43,145 nt of DNA from positions 1 to 43,145 of the forward strand of contig JAIRWM010000142.1 of the NCBI GenBank assembly GCA_031268975.1, given 5' to 3'. This DNA comes from Treponema sp. (GTDB lineage: Bacteria > Spirochaetota > Spirochaetia > Treponematales > Breznakiellaceae). Under the pieces are notes generated by a model. That model was not told where the DNA came from, did no database searches, and worked only from the letters and a program-made list of their open reading frames with translations. The translations under genes and the position numbers were made by a program. Position 1 is the first letter of the stretch, and every line of letters begins with the position of its first letter. Shown here piece by piece: positions 16,358 through 24,193 of the stretch.

Positions 16358-17608
16358 TTAAAAAAATTCCTTTCTAAGCCAGTCTGTAAACCTCTCAAAA
16401 AGAGGCTTTCCTTTTTCCCGCATCCGCGTGTCCCCTGTTTTTTCAGGGACTTTTCCTTCCCGGTCAAACGCCTCAAGGACAAGGCCGACGGCGGTTGAAT
16501 ACTCAGGACTCCGGTATTCTTCCACAAGGCCGCCCAGAGGGAGCGGATTCCCGACTCTGGCGGGAAGCCTGAAAATCCGTGATGCCAGTTCCGTTGATCC
16601 CAGCAAAAGCGATCCGCCGCCGGTAAGCACCACTCCGCCGCCAAGGGGCCTGCTAAGGGAAAGCTTTTCAAGCTTTTCTTTTACCATGGAAAAAATCTCT
16701 TCCATTCTGGGCCGTACAATTTCTTCAATTTGATAACGCGGAATGGGCAGCGGCGGCCTGCCGCCGACACCGGGAACAATAATATCATCCCCGAGCGACG
16801 CGCCTTCCCAGCAGCTTCCCGCCTCCAGCTTTATTTTTTCCGCCGTTTCAAAGGAAATGCTCTTCATAATGGAAATATCACTTGTAACCTGCGAACCACC
16901 GACCGGAATGGTCGTCGTGGAATAAGGGGCGCCTTCCGAATACACAAGGACATCGGTGGTGCCGCCTCCCAAATCTACCAGGGCCACTCCAAGCTCTTTT
17001 TCTTCTTCAGTAAGCACCGCCCGGCCCGCCGCGAGCGACTGCAGCACAAGGCCGTCTACCCGGAAACCCGCCCTGTTCACGCATTTGACAAGATTCTGGG
17101 AGCTCGTTACGGAACAGGTGATAATATGCACTTCGGCTTCCAGGCGTACCCCTATCATATCAAGCGGATCCCGAATCCCTTTTTGGTCGTCAACAATATA
17201 CGTCTGGGGGATAAGCTCAAGAACCTGCCGGTCCATAGGGATAACAACCGCCCGCGCCGCTTCAAGTACCCGTTCTATATCTTCCCCGTCAATTTCCCTT
17301 GTTTCCCGGTTTTTACCGGTAACGGCTACAACGCCGCGGGAATTGATTCCGTCAATGTGGCTGCCCCCAATGCCTGTCCACACACTGTGGACTTCCCGGC
17401 CGCTCATCATTTCCGCGGCTTCAATGGCCTGGGCCGCCGATCGAAGCGTTGCCTCAATGTTAACCACGACGCCTTTGCGCAGACCGGTGGAAGCGCAGGT
17501 TCCCACGCCGGTTATTTCGAGATTTCCGTTTTCGTTCTGTTCGCCGATAACGGCGCAGACCTTCGTCGTGCCAATGTCAAGGCCGACAGCTAATCGGTCG
17601 TTAGCCAG
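16358..17608 (-). CDS. ftsA: Cell division protein FtsA (probable CTG or ATT start)
   Basis: FtsA is the actin-like ATPase that tethers FtsZ to the membrane. The first ATG/GTG/TTG in frame is a GTG at 17506, which would delete the phosphate-1 loop. The frame stays open upstream and encodes A-V-G-L-D-I-G-T-T-K, the family's ATP-binding signature, before a TAA. Between that stop and the motif only ATT (17611-17609) and CTG (17608-17606) are candidate starts, with AAAGGAGG placed 6 nt before the CTG. I use CTG, giving 416 residues, close to the usual 420. The C-terminus ends in the amphipathic membrane-targeting helix F-T-D-W-L-R-K-E-F-F. It overlaps ftsQ by 8 bp. Confidence 0.85.
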   Translation of the reverse strand: MANDRLAVGLDIGTTKVCAVIGEQNENGNLEITGVGTCASTGLRKGVVVNIEATLRSAAQAIEAAEMMSGREVHSVWTGIGGSHIDGINSRGVVAVTGKNRETREIDGEDIERVLEAARAVVIPMDRQVLELIPQTYIVDDQKGIRDPLDMIGVRLEAEVHIITCSVTSSQNLVKCVNRAGFRVDGLVLQSLAAGRAVLTEEEKELGVALVDLGGGTTDVLVYSEGAPYSTTTIPVGGSQVTSDISIMKSISFETAEKIKLEAGSCWEGASLGDDIIVPGVGGRPPLPIPRYQIEEIVRPRMEEIFSMVKEKLEKLSLSRPLGGGVVLTGGGSLLLGSTELASRIFRLPARVGNPLPLGGLVEEYRSPEYSTAVGLVLEAFDREGKVPEKTGDTRMREKGKPLFERFTDWLRKEFF

Positions 17609-18401
17609 AATGGGCCTCCTTTAGAATGTATGACGCCGTTCCCGTCCTGAAATCTATTTCCTCGATCTCGTCCACCCTGGCGGAAAGAACATCCAGCATA
17701 AGAAGCATGTACATAATCGTTTCTCCGTTAAGCTCAGGCCCTATCCTCACCTTGACGGGAATATGGGCGGGAAAAACAGTAAGATCAAATCCGTCGTAGT
17801 TTTTCCGGTTAATCCGTATTTCCGAAACAGCCAAAAGAAGTTCCGGGGATTCACGGGCAATCTGTTCAAGACGGCCGAACAGTTTTGTATACAGCCGGGG
17901 AAGCTTCATGCCCGGAAACGCCTTGTCCAGATACAGGCCGGAAATAACCGGCAGAACCGTTTCCCCGTAGCCTTCCCCGTCGACGCTGAATATCGTGCCG
18001 TTTCCGTCAACAAGGGCGGGACGAAGCCGTCCGCCGATTTCCGTGAACATTATCGCCGCCGCCATTCTCGGTTCAAGAACAATTTCCAGGGCGGACGGAA
18101 AATGTTTTATCACGGCGGCGGATCCTATCATGGGCAGAGAAGCCAGCGCGTCTTCGGCGGCTTTCCGGTTCACCGTCATAAAAGAACTGTGCTGTCCAAT
18201 ACCCGCCGCGGCAAGCACGACCGAATCATCCAGATTGGAAACTCCGCGTATTTCAAGGCGCGAAAAAGGCATGCAGGGACGAATCCCGAAAAGCCACAAC
18301 AGTTCCGCGCCCAGTATTACGGCAATAACGGCAAGGGCATGCTTTAAAATTTTATCCCTGACAGGAACGGATCCGGAACCGGCCGCGTATACGCTAGACA
18401 T
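17601..18401 (-). CDS. ftsQ: Cell division protein FtsQ/DivIB
   Basis: FtsQ/DivIB is a bitopic divisome protein that links FtsL/FtsB with later septal proteins. The sequence shows a short cytoplasmic N-terminus, one membrane helix (about residues 20-45) and an external POTRA-like domain beginning F-S-R-L-E-I-R-G-V-S-N-L, with a beta-rich domain after it. The length from the ATG at 18401 is 266; an alternative ATG at 18416 adds five residues and lengthens the ftsW overlap from 8 to 23 bp. Its last codons contain the ribosome binding site of ftsA. Conservation in this family is low, so position supports the call as much as sequence does. Confidence 0.88.
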   Translation of the reverse strand: MSSVYAAGSGSVPVRDKILKHALAVIAVILGAELLWLFGIRPCMPFSRLEIRGVSNLDDSVVLAAAGIGQHSSFMTVNRKAAEDALASLPMIGSAAVIKHFPSALEIVLEPRMAAAIMFTEIGGRLRPALVDGNGTIFSVDGEGYGETVLPVISGLYLDKAFPGMKLPRLYTKLFGRLEQIARESPELLLAVSEIRINRKNYDGFDLTVFPAHIPVKVRIGPELNGETIMYMLLMLDVLSARVDEIEEIDFRTGTASYILKEAHSG

Positions 18402-19530
18402 TGGCTGCCCCCGCATACCGCGAATTGTTTACGACAAGGCCGGTCATAACCAGCGTAGTCGCCAGGGAAGATCCTCCCGCCGAAAAAAACGGCAGCGGAA
18501 CGCCTGTCGCGGGAATGGCCCCGACGACAACCGCGGTGTTAAGCAGTATCTGGGTGAGTATGGCGGTCGTAAGGCCAAAGCTTAAAAGCCGCCTGAACGG
18601 ATCTGAATTTCGCAGGGCGCTCCTGTAGGCGGAAAACCCAAAAACGGCAAACAGGGAAAATACCAGAAACACGCCGATGAATCCCGCCTCTTCCGAAAAG
18701 GACGAAAAAATAAAGTCGGAATGAATTTCCGGAACGCTGGCGATTTTCCTCGTTCCCTGCCCGATGCCCTTTCCCCAGAATCCGCCGGAACTTACCGTAA
18801 GAAGACTGGAACGCACCTGGTAACCCGAACCCAGAGGATCCCATTCCGGCTTAAAAAAACTGATAAAGCGCCTGAGCCGGTGATCTTTTGTAAGAATAAA
18901 ATAAGCCGACAGGGGCAGAAAAACCGCGGCCGCGCCGAGGAAAAACCGCATCCTGAACCCGGCCATGTAAAAAATAACAAGCGCGTTAAGAAGCACAAAT
19001 ACGGCGGTTGAAAAGTTGTTCTGTAGATAAATAAGGGTGAAAAAAATCACCGTTACTATCGCGGGAGGCAGCATGCCGGAAGAAAAAGAATCGAGACTGT
19101 CCTGTTTTTTCCCGAAGATATGGGCCAGATAAAACGGCAGCACAAGTTTTACCAGTTCCGAAGGCTGATACGTCGAAGACCCAATATGTATCCAGCGGGT
19201 AGCGCCGTTTCGCATTACACCGATGCCGGGAACAAATGTAAGTACGCAGAGCGTCATGGTTATTATAACCATGGGTTTTATCCATTTTCTCAAAGCTTCA
19301 AGATCTATCCGCGACGCGACAAAAAACAAAACCATTCCCACCGCGGCCAAAACAAGCTGACGCGAAATAAAATGCAGGGCGTTTCCGAAAAACCGTTCGG
19401 AAAAAGCGTACGAGGATGAATAAAGGGTAACAAGCCCTATACCGGTAAGAAGAAATATCGAGGCGACAAGAAGATGATCCGCCCGGCGGGTTTTCCCCGA
19501 CTGTTCCATTCCAAGCCGCATGTTCATCAC
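18394..19530 (-). CDS. ftsW: Septal peptidoglycan polymerase FtsW
   Basis: This is a SEDS-family glycosyltransferase that polymerises lipid II at the septum with a class B penicillin-binding protein. The 378-residue protein is strongly hydrophobic, with about ten membrane helices. SEDS landmarks include G-A-T-R-W-I-H-I-G in the extracellular loop, the region with Q-P-S-E-L-V-K-L (putative active-site environment) and a C-terminal G-V-P-L-P-F-F-S-A-G-G-S-S segment. RodA is the main alternative; the position between mraY and ftsQ supports FtsW. It overlaps mraY by 4 bp. Confidence 0.95.
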   Translation of the reverse strand: MMNMRLGMEQSGKTRRADHLLVASIFLLTGIGLVTLYSSSYAFSERFFGNALHFISRQLVLAAVGMVLFFVASRIDLEALRKWIKPMVIITMTLCVLTFVPGIGVMRNGATRWIHIGSSTYQPSELVKLVLPFYLAHIFGKKQDSLDSFSSGMLPPAIVTVIFFTLIYLQNNFSTAVFVLLNALVIFYMAGFRMRFFLGAAAVFLPLSAYFILTKDHRLRRFISFFKPEWDPLGSGYQVRSSLLTVSSGGFWGKGIGQGTRKIASVPEIHSDFIFSSFSEEAGFIGVFLVFSLFAVFGFSAYRSALRNSDPFRRLLSFGLTTAILTQILLNTAVVVGAIPATGVPLPFFSAGGSSLATTLVMTGLVVNNSRYAGAANV

Positions 19531-20606
19531 TGAATCTTCAGGGTTGAAAGGGCTATGATGGCAAACAGGGCCCCGAGTATCCAGAACCGGATGACAACTT
19601 TGTTTTCAACCCAGCCTGAAAGCTCAAAATGATGATGAAGCGGCGCCATTTTCAGAATGCGCCGTTTCCGCAGTTTAAAATAACCGACTTGTAAAATAAC
19701 CGACGCCGCCTCAAGCACGAAGACGCCGCCGATAACAAGCATAAGAACTTCTTTTTTTATGATAAGCGAAACGGTGGCAATAACGCCTCCCAAAGAAAGG
19801 CTGCCGACATCGCCCATAAAAACTTCCGCCGGATGGGAATTAAACCACAGAAAGCCGACGCAGGCCCCAACCGCCGCGAGACAAAAAACGGTAAGCTCCC
19901 CCGCGCCTTCGATGTACGGAATACCCAGATAAGAAGAGTAATCCGCGCGCCCGGAAAGATAGGTGATTATCGCCAGGGTAATGAACACCCAGATTAAAAG
20001 GCCGGTGGCAAGACCGTCAAGACCGTCGGTAAGGTTTACCGCGTTGGATTCACCTACCAAAAGAAGCACGGCAAACGGAATCCAGAACGGCCCAAGATCG
20101 ATAACGGGATTTTTGAAAAACGGAATAAAAAGGACGCTTGTTTCTTCGTCCCCGGTATAATAAAGAATAAAAGCTATGGCCAGGGCAACAACGATCTGGA
20201 GCGAAAATTTCAGCCCGGCAGAAATACCGTCCGAATTTTTCTTTGTTACCTTGATGTAATCGTCCACAAAGCCAATTGCCCCAAAAGCCAGAAACGCGCC
20301 AAGGGTTACCCACACTTTTGTGTTTGCAAGATCCTGCCAAAACAGCGACGAAAAAGTTATCGCAAGGATGATCATAATCCCGCCCATTGTGGGGGTTCCG
20401 CCTTTTTTCAGGTGGGTCGCGGGACCGTCGTTCCGTATGGACTGCCCGATCTTGAGCCGGCGGAGCGATACTATAATCGCAGGCCCAAAAAGATAGCACA
20501 GTAAAAGGGTTGTAAGCGCGGCATAGGCGCTTCGAAATGTAAGGTATTGAAATACGTTGAAAGGAGTAAAGTAACGTACTAACGGATAGAGAAACTGCAA
20601 TAACAC
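19527..20606 (-). CDS. mraY: Phospho-N-acetylmuramoyl-pentapeptide transferase MraY
   Basis: MraY makes lipid I by moving phospho-MurNAc-pentapeptide from UDP to undecaprenyl phosphate at the inner membrane. Signatures seen are F-V-D-D-Y-I-K-V (aspartate-rich motif), L-T-D-G-L-D-G-L-A and M-A-P-L-H-H-H-F-E, in a polytopic protein of 359 residues. The start codon is GTG at 20606, behind GAAAGGGG, 1 bp after the murF stop. The enzyme acts directly on the product of MurF upstream. Confidence 0.97.
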   Translation of the reverse strand: MLLQFLYPLVRYFTPFNVFQYLTFRSAYAALTTLLLCYLFGPAIIVSLRRLKIGQSIRNDGPATHLKKGGTPTMGGIMIILAITFSSLFWQDLANTKVWVTLGAFLAFGAIGFVDDYIKVTKKNSDGISAGLKFSLQIVVALAIAFILYYTGDEETSVLFIPFFKNPVIDLGPFWIPFAVLLLVGESNAVNLTDGLDGLATGLLIWVFITLAIITYLSGRADYSSYLGIPYIEGAGELTVFCLAAVGACVGFLWFNSHPAEVFMGDVGSLSLGGVIATVSLIIKKEVLMLVIGGVFVLEAASVILQVGYFKLRKRRILKMAPLHHHFELSGWVENKVVIRFWILGALFAIIALSTLKIQ

Positions 20607-20607
20607 C

Positions 20608-22017
20608 CTAGTCCCCTTTCATTAAAGCAATATCGCTGAGCTCTTCCAGGGCGCAGCCCCTGGAACCCTTTAAGAGCACCATGTCGCCGGGTTTTATAAA
20701 CACGGCCAGGGCTTTTTTTAGTTCGTCCATGGAATCAGTATGTTGATACGGACGCTTTTCCCGGGAAAGAACATCCGCCGAGGAAGAAGTTTCCTTTCCG
20801 TAAAAAAACGCCATGTCGCATTTCGAGGAAGCGACACGCTTTCCAAGTTCCGCGTGGGCTTTTTCCGAATACGGCCCCAGCTCCAGCATGGAACCGATAA
20901 CGTAAACTCTTCTGCCCGGCCACTGTACTCTATCGCAAAAACCAATCGCCTCTTCCGAGGAAACCGGGTTGGCGTTATAACAGTCCCGTATCACCGTCGT
21001 TTTTCCGCACAGTACTTCTCCCCGGCCGAAAAGCGGCTTTACCGAACCAAGAGCGTTCCGTATGGAAGCGCCGCTTATTTTTAATTCACGGGCGATTGCC
21101 GCGGCGGCAACGGCGTTTTTTACATTGTGGTTTCCGGGAAGACCGAAGACCGCGGGGATCCCCTCCCATACAATTTCTGTCCCCGCAAGTCCCCGATCCC
21201 GAATCGCTCCAAGAATTCCGTCTGCCTCAAGGCTTTGCTGTCCGTACAGTACCGTATTGCCCTTTATCCCCGCCGAAAGAAAATCCGCGAACGGATCGTC
21301 TTCCGGGATAAGGGCTGTTTCGCTTCCCGTAAAACGGGAAAAAATTTGCTTTTTTTCCAGGGCAATCGCGTCCAAACTGCCGAGAATTCCGATATGGGCG
21401 GGGCCTATGTTTGTAACAAGCGCAATGCCCGGACGCAGTACCGAGGCGAGGGAGGCTATCTCTCCTTTTGTATTCATTCCCGCTTCAAAAATTCCCACTT
21501 CATGATGACGCCGCACGGTAAACACGGAAAGGGGAAGCCCGGTTTCGGAGTTAAGATTTCCCTGATTTGTAACGACGCTTTTTTCCCCGCCTATCATGGC
21601 GGCGGCTATCTCCTTCGTGGTGGTTTTTCCGGAAGAACCGGTAATGCCCACCCGAAGCAGAGCCGGAAACCGGTCAAGGTAACCGGCGGCAAGGCGCTGA
21701 AACGCCGCAAGGGTATCGTCGACGACAATGAGGACCTTTCCCGCGGTTTCGGTATCGCGGCCGGCTTTTTTCATGCCGCTCCGGCTGACCAGGGCCGCCG
21801 CCGCGCCCCGTTCGAACGCGGCGGCAATCCAGAGGTGGCCGTCACTCTTTGACCCGGCAAGGGCCACGAACAGGGCGCCCGGTTCGGCCTTTCGGGAGTC
21901 AATGACAACCGAAGAAAAGCCGCCGGAAGCGTCTTTTGGGACAAGGTCCGCGCCGGTTCCCCGGGAAAAAAGCGTTTCAACGGCGCTTTTGTAGTCCATC
22001 AGCAGAGCCGGATTCAT
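20608..22017 (-). CDS. murF: UDP-MurNAc-tripeptide--D-Ala-D-Ala ligase MurF
   Basis: MurF adds D-Ala-D-Ala to UDP-MurNAc-tripeptide in the cytoplasm. The Mur ligase ATP-binding loop is G-I-T-G-S-S-G-K-T-T-T-K-E, and the central and C-terminal domains carry G-N-H-N-V-K-N and D-C-Y-N-A-N-P. I start at the ATG at 22017, which overlaps the ftsL stop as ATGA and gives 469 residues; the longer frame from 22167 only shadows ftsL. MurE, which would make its substrate, is not in this cluster, so the dcw operon here is abbreviated (murE, murD, murG and murC are also absent). Confidence 0.95.
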   Translation of the reverse strand: MNPALLMDYKSAVETLFSRGTGADLVPKDASGGFSSVVIDSRKAEPGALFVALAGSKSDGHLWIAAAFERGAAAALVSRSGMKKAGRDTETAGKVLIVVDDTLAAFQRLAAGYLDRFPALLRVGITGSSGKTTTKEIAAAMIGGEKSVVTNQGNLNSETGLPLSVFTVRRHHEVGIFEAGMNTKGEIASLASVLRPGIALVTNIGPAHIGILGSLDAIALEKKQIFSRFTGSETALIPEDDPFADFLSAGIKGNTVLYGQQSLEADGILGAIRDRGLAGTEIVWEGIPAVFGLPGNHNVKNAVAAAAIARELKISGASIRNALGSVKPLFGRGEVLCGKTTVIRDCYNANPVSSEEAIGFCDRVQWPGRRVYVIGSMLELGPYSEKAHAELGKRVASSKCDMAFFYGKETSSSADVLSREKRPYQHTDSMDELKKALAVFIKPGDMVLLKGSRGCALEELSDIALMKGD

Positions 22018-22295
22018 TCCTTTTTTCCGCCCGCTATGTGGATTAAAAGCACGTCTTCCGGCCGCTTTTTCTCCATTCCAAGTTCGTCCCGGGCGATGTG
22101 TTCTATCCTGTCCGGGGAAGAAAGCAGGGAAATTCCGGCGATAAGCCGCTTGTTGTTCTCCGCCCATTCCTGTTGGCTTTTTTCAAGCCGTTCCAGTTCC
22201 CGTTCAAGGTCACCGTAACGGGCGGACTGCCAGGAAACAAGACCCAAAAGCAGGGGGATTGTAAGCACCATAAAGTAAAAAAAGAGTTTTTTCAT
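22014..22295 (-). CDS. ftsL: FtsL-like divisome protein
   Basis: This small protein (93 residues) has an N-terminal membrane helix (about 4-21) followed by a heptad-patterned Leu/Glu coiled coil (about 30-60) and a conserved-looking R-I-E-H-I-A-R-D-E-L-G-M segment typical of FtsL/FtsB-type (DivIC) proteins. These form the FtsQLB complex with FtsQ and activate septal synthesis. It is placed between rsmH and murF, the normal ftsL position, and overlaps both neighbours by 4 bp. The sequence alone would not separate FtsL from FtsB; position favours FtsL. Confidence 0.8.
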   Translation of the reverse strand: MKKLFFYFMVLTIPLLLGLVSWQSARYGDLERELERLEKSQQEWAENNKRLIAGISLLSSPDRIEHIARDELGMEKKRPEDVLLIHIAGGKKE

Positions 22296-23254
22296 GCACC
22301 AGCCTTAGACGGCGGCAAAGACGCCGTCCCACTCGCTTTTTCCGCAACCCGAAGCCTCGCGCTCCGCGAGGGTGGATTACGGCGTACTTCTTCCTCACCG
22401 GCCGAAACCGCCCTGCGGGTTAGAAGGGTAACAGTACGTTTTCCCCCACATCTACATATCGGCTCAGACGGCGGACAGGTACAGTCCCTGCTTTTCCCGC
22501 GGAGAAAAACTTTTACCACCCGGTCTTCCCCCGAATGAAAGCTTATAACGCCCATCCGCCCGCCGCTTTGGAGAACGTCCAGAGCTTTTTCCAGCAAACG
22601 GGGAAGCCGTTCCAGTTCGCCGTTAACCTCGATACGCAGCGCCTGAAATGTTTTTGTCGCCGGATGAACGGGCCCCCGGCGGTATACGGCAGGAACGGCG
22701 GACAGCACACATTCCGCCAGGGCGCCGGTAGTGGTAACGGCGCCGCTTTTTTTTGCCGCCGCTACGGAACGGGCGATACGTCTTGAAAAGCGTTCCCCGG
22801 CGTTGTTCCACAGCATGTCGGCGAAACGTTCTTCGGAAAGGGAGGCGACAAGATCGGCGGCGGTTTTTCCCCGTCCCGGATCGATGCGCATGTCAAGGTA
22901 TTCGTCTTTCCGGAAGCTGAACCCCCGGCCGGATTGTTCATAGTGATACATGCTTATTCCCAAATCAAAAAGTACCGTATTGGGGCGTCCTCCAAAGTTC
23001 CTGAAAAAATCATCCGACCATCCTGAATAAAAACTCATTCTGGATCCAAACTTTTCCAGCCTTTTTTTCGCCCGTTCCTGAATAAACGGATCCGCGTCGA
23101 CCCCGATTATGGAAAGCCCCGGAAACCGTTCAAGAAAGGCCTCGCTGTGGCCGCCTTCGCCGAGCGTAGCGTCTACCATAAGCTCTCCGTCCCCGCGCGG
23201 GGCAAGATACTCAATGGTCTCCTCCAGTAAAACCGGAGTGTGAAACGCCTCCAT
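22292..23254 (-). CDS. rsmH: 16S rRNA m4C1402 methyltransferase RsmH (MraW)
   Basis: RsmH methylates N4 of C1402 in the 16S rRNA decoding centre using S-adenosylmethionine. Family motifs are H-T-P-V-L-L-E-E near the N-terminus, D-A-T-L-G-E-G-G-H-S-E (SAM motif I), a V-D-A-D motif, L-F-D-L-G-I-S, R-G-F-S-F and Q-A-L-R-I-E-V-N. I start at the ATG at 23254 (320 residues) because GGGAGG lies 5 nt before it; the frame could extend to a TTG at 23266, which overlaps that ribosome binding site. The gene is second in the dcw operon, after mraZ. The final 20 residues are Ala/Pro/Ser rich. Confidence 0.95.
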   Translation of the reverse strand: MEAFHTPVLLEETIEYLAPRGDGELMVDATLGEGGHSEAFLERFPGLSIIGVDADPFIQERAKKRLEKFGSRMSFYSGWSDDFFRNFGGRPNTVLFDLGISMYHYEQSGRGFSFRKDEYLDMRIDPGRGKTAADLVASLSEERFADMLWNNAGERFSRRIARSVAAAKKSGAVTTTGALAECVLSAVPAVYRRGPVHPATKTFQALRIEVNGELERLPRLLEKALDVLQSGGRMGVISFHSGEDRVVKVFLRGKSRDCTCPPSEPICRCGGKRTVTLLTRRAVSAGEEEVRRNPPSRSARLRVAEKASGTASLPPSKAGA

Positions 23255-23275
23255 TTTTCCTCCCAAATCCCTTTT

Positions 23276-23722
23276 TTATAAATCGAAGGATCCCATCTCC
23301 TCCAAAACATTCACTAAATGTTCATCACTGGCCTGTTCATACGAACGGTAATGTTCCATATCCCAAAGCTCAATGCGCCTGCCGTTGCTTGTCACCGTGC
23401 AATCTTTGGCAAGAAACGCGAAGTCCCGCAGTTTCTGGGGAACGGCAATGCGCCCCGCTTTGTCAATTTCGGCCTCGTAAGTTGAAAAAAGAAAACGGTG
23501 CTGGACTATGTCGGCCTTTTTTATGGACAGCGAAGCGGCATTGGCCTGAAGCCTGGAGGAAAACTGCTCCCACTGGCTCTGGGTAAAGGCCCACACGCAG
23601 CGCTCTATCCCTTTTGTAAGGACGAGTACGTTGTCGGGAATGCCTTCCCTGAACTTTGCCGGAATGCTCAGCCGTCCCTTGTCGTCAAGGGTTGCCGAAT
23701 ATTCCCCGCTTAACACCATCAT
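23276..23722 (-). CDS. mraZ: Transcriptional regulator MraZ
   Basis: MraZ is an AbrB-fold DNA-binding protein that heads dcw operons and represses or tunes its own promoter in several bacteria. It has 148 residues with two swapped-hairpin domains, each with the signature D-x-K-G-R-L-S-I-P-A-K-F-R (about 14-26) or D-K-A-G-R-I-A-V-P-Q-K-L-R (about 87-99). The start ATGATG lies behind an AAGG ribosome binding site. Three TGGG/A-type boxes spaced exactly 10 bp apart lie 20-45 bp upstream, the arrangement MraZ is known to bind, so autoregulation is likely. Confidence 0.96.
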   Translation of the reverse strand: MMVLSGEYSATLDDKGRLSIPAKFREGIPDNVLVLTKGIERCVWAFTQSQWEQFSSRLQANAASLSIKKADIVQHRFLFSTYEAEIDKAGRIAVPQKLRDFAFLAKDCTVTSNGRRIELWDMEHYRSYEQASDEHLVNVLEEMGSFDL

Positions 23723-23741
23723 AACACCTTATCCGTAGATA

Positions 23742-23766
23742 TTCCAACTTTTCCCACTTTCTCCCA
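23742..23766 (-). promoter_or_regulatory. Predicted MraZ operator, three 10-bp-spaced boxes
   Basis: On the minus strand, reading toward mraZ, the boxes are TGGGA (23766-23762), TGGGA (23756-23752) and TGGAA (23746-23742), each start exactly 10 bp from the next. MraZ binds as a ring to several TGGG-type direct repeats separated by about 5 bp, which this matches. The first box touches the -10 element and the others lie over the transcript start, so binding should block initiation. Confidence 0.7.
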
Positions 23767-23794
23767 TTATGAAAACGTTTTTTCGATTGGTCAA
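23766..23794 (-). promoter_or_regulatory. Predicted sigma70 promoter of the mraZ operon
   Basis: Reading on the minus strand there is TTGACC (23794-23789), a 17-bp spacer, and CATAAT (23771-23766). These are five of six matches to each consensus hexamer. The predicted start is near 23759, about 37 nt before the mraZ ATG. It is the only clear promoter I found for the 24-gene run. Confidence 0.7.
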
Positions 23795-23884
23795 CAGATG
23801 TTTCAAGAAAAATGATTATAAATAGTAACTTTTTTATCATTTACACTTAACACCCGTTAAGAAAAACAGGGAATATCCGGTGAA

Positions 23885-23913
23885 TTGCGGGAATTTCATC
23901 AAACGGCTATACT
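23885..23913 (+). promoter_or_regulatory. Possible promoter giving a leaderless transcript
   Basis: TTGCGG (23885-23890), a 17-bp spacer and TATACT (23908-23913) precede the ATG at 23921 by 7 nt. Transcription would begin at or one base before that ATG, and no Shine-Dalgarno sequence precedes it. This is prediction from spacing and hexamers only. Confidence 0.45.
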
Positions 23914-23920
23914 TGTTTTC

Positions 23921-24193
23921 ATGTTTCAGGAAGACTATTACATCGTTTTTCCGGAAGGCGACGTGCAGGAAATTTCGGGAAGAATCCCGATGAACAGCAT
24001 GGTGGACATGAACGGTCGTCCGCTGGCGCTGCCGCTTCCCACCAACAAAATGATCGTATTCAGGGTACAACGGGTGCGGACGGTTGAAAACAAGGGTATA
24101 AGCGAAACCTTCCATTACCTGGAACTGGTAAGCTCCGATGAACTTCTCGGCCTTGTAAAAAATTCAAGGACTGTCGTGGATGACTCCTTCTAG
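23921..24193 (+). CDS. Conserved-looking small protein of unknown function
   Basis: This 90-residue acidic, soluble protein has no membrane segment or signal peptide, and I do not recognise a family. The pattern of short hydrophobic strands separated by charged turns (Y-Y-I-V-F-P-E-G-D, K-M-I-V-F-R-V-Q-R-V, F-H-Y-L-E-L-V) suggests a small beta-rich fold. The frame is open from a TTG at 23885, but that codon lies in the predicted -35 element, so I prefer the ATG at 23921. The gene is divergent from mraZ and overlaps the next gene by 14 bp, so the two are probably co-transcribed and may work together. Confidence 0.65.
   Translation: MFQEDYYIVFPEGDVQEISGRIPMNSMVDMNGRPLALPLPTNKMIVFRVQRVRTVENKGISETFHYLELVSSDELLGLVKNSRTVVDDSF

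Noticed and set aside
16730-17593. 287-residue plus-strand frame opposite ftsA
   Set aside because: Shadow of ftsA; composition and position give no support.
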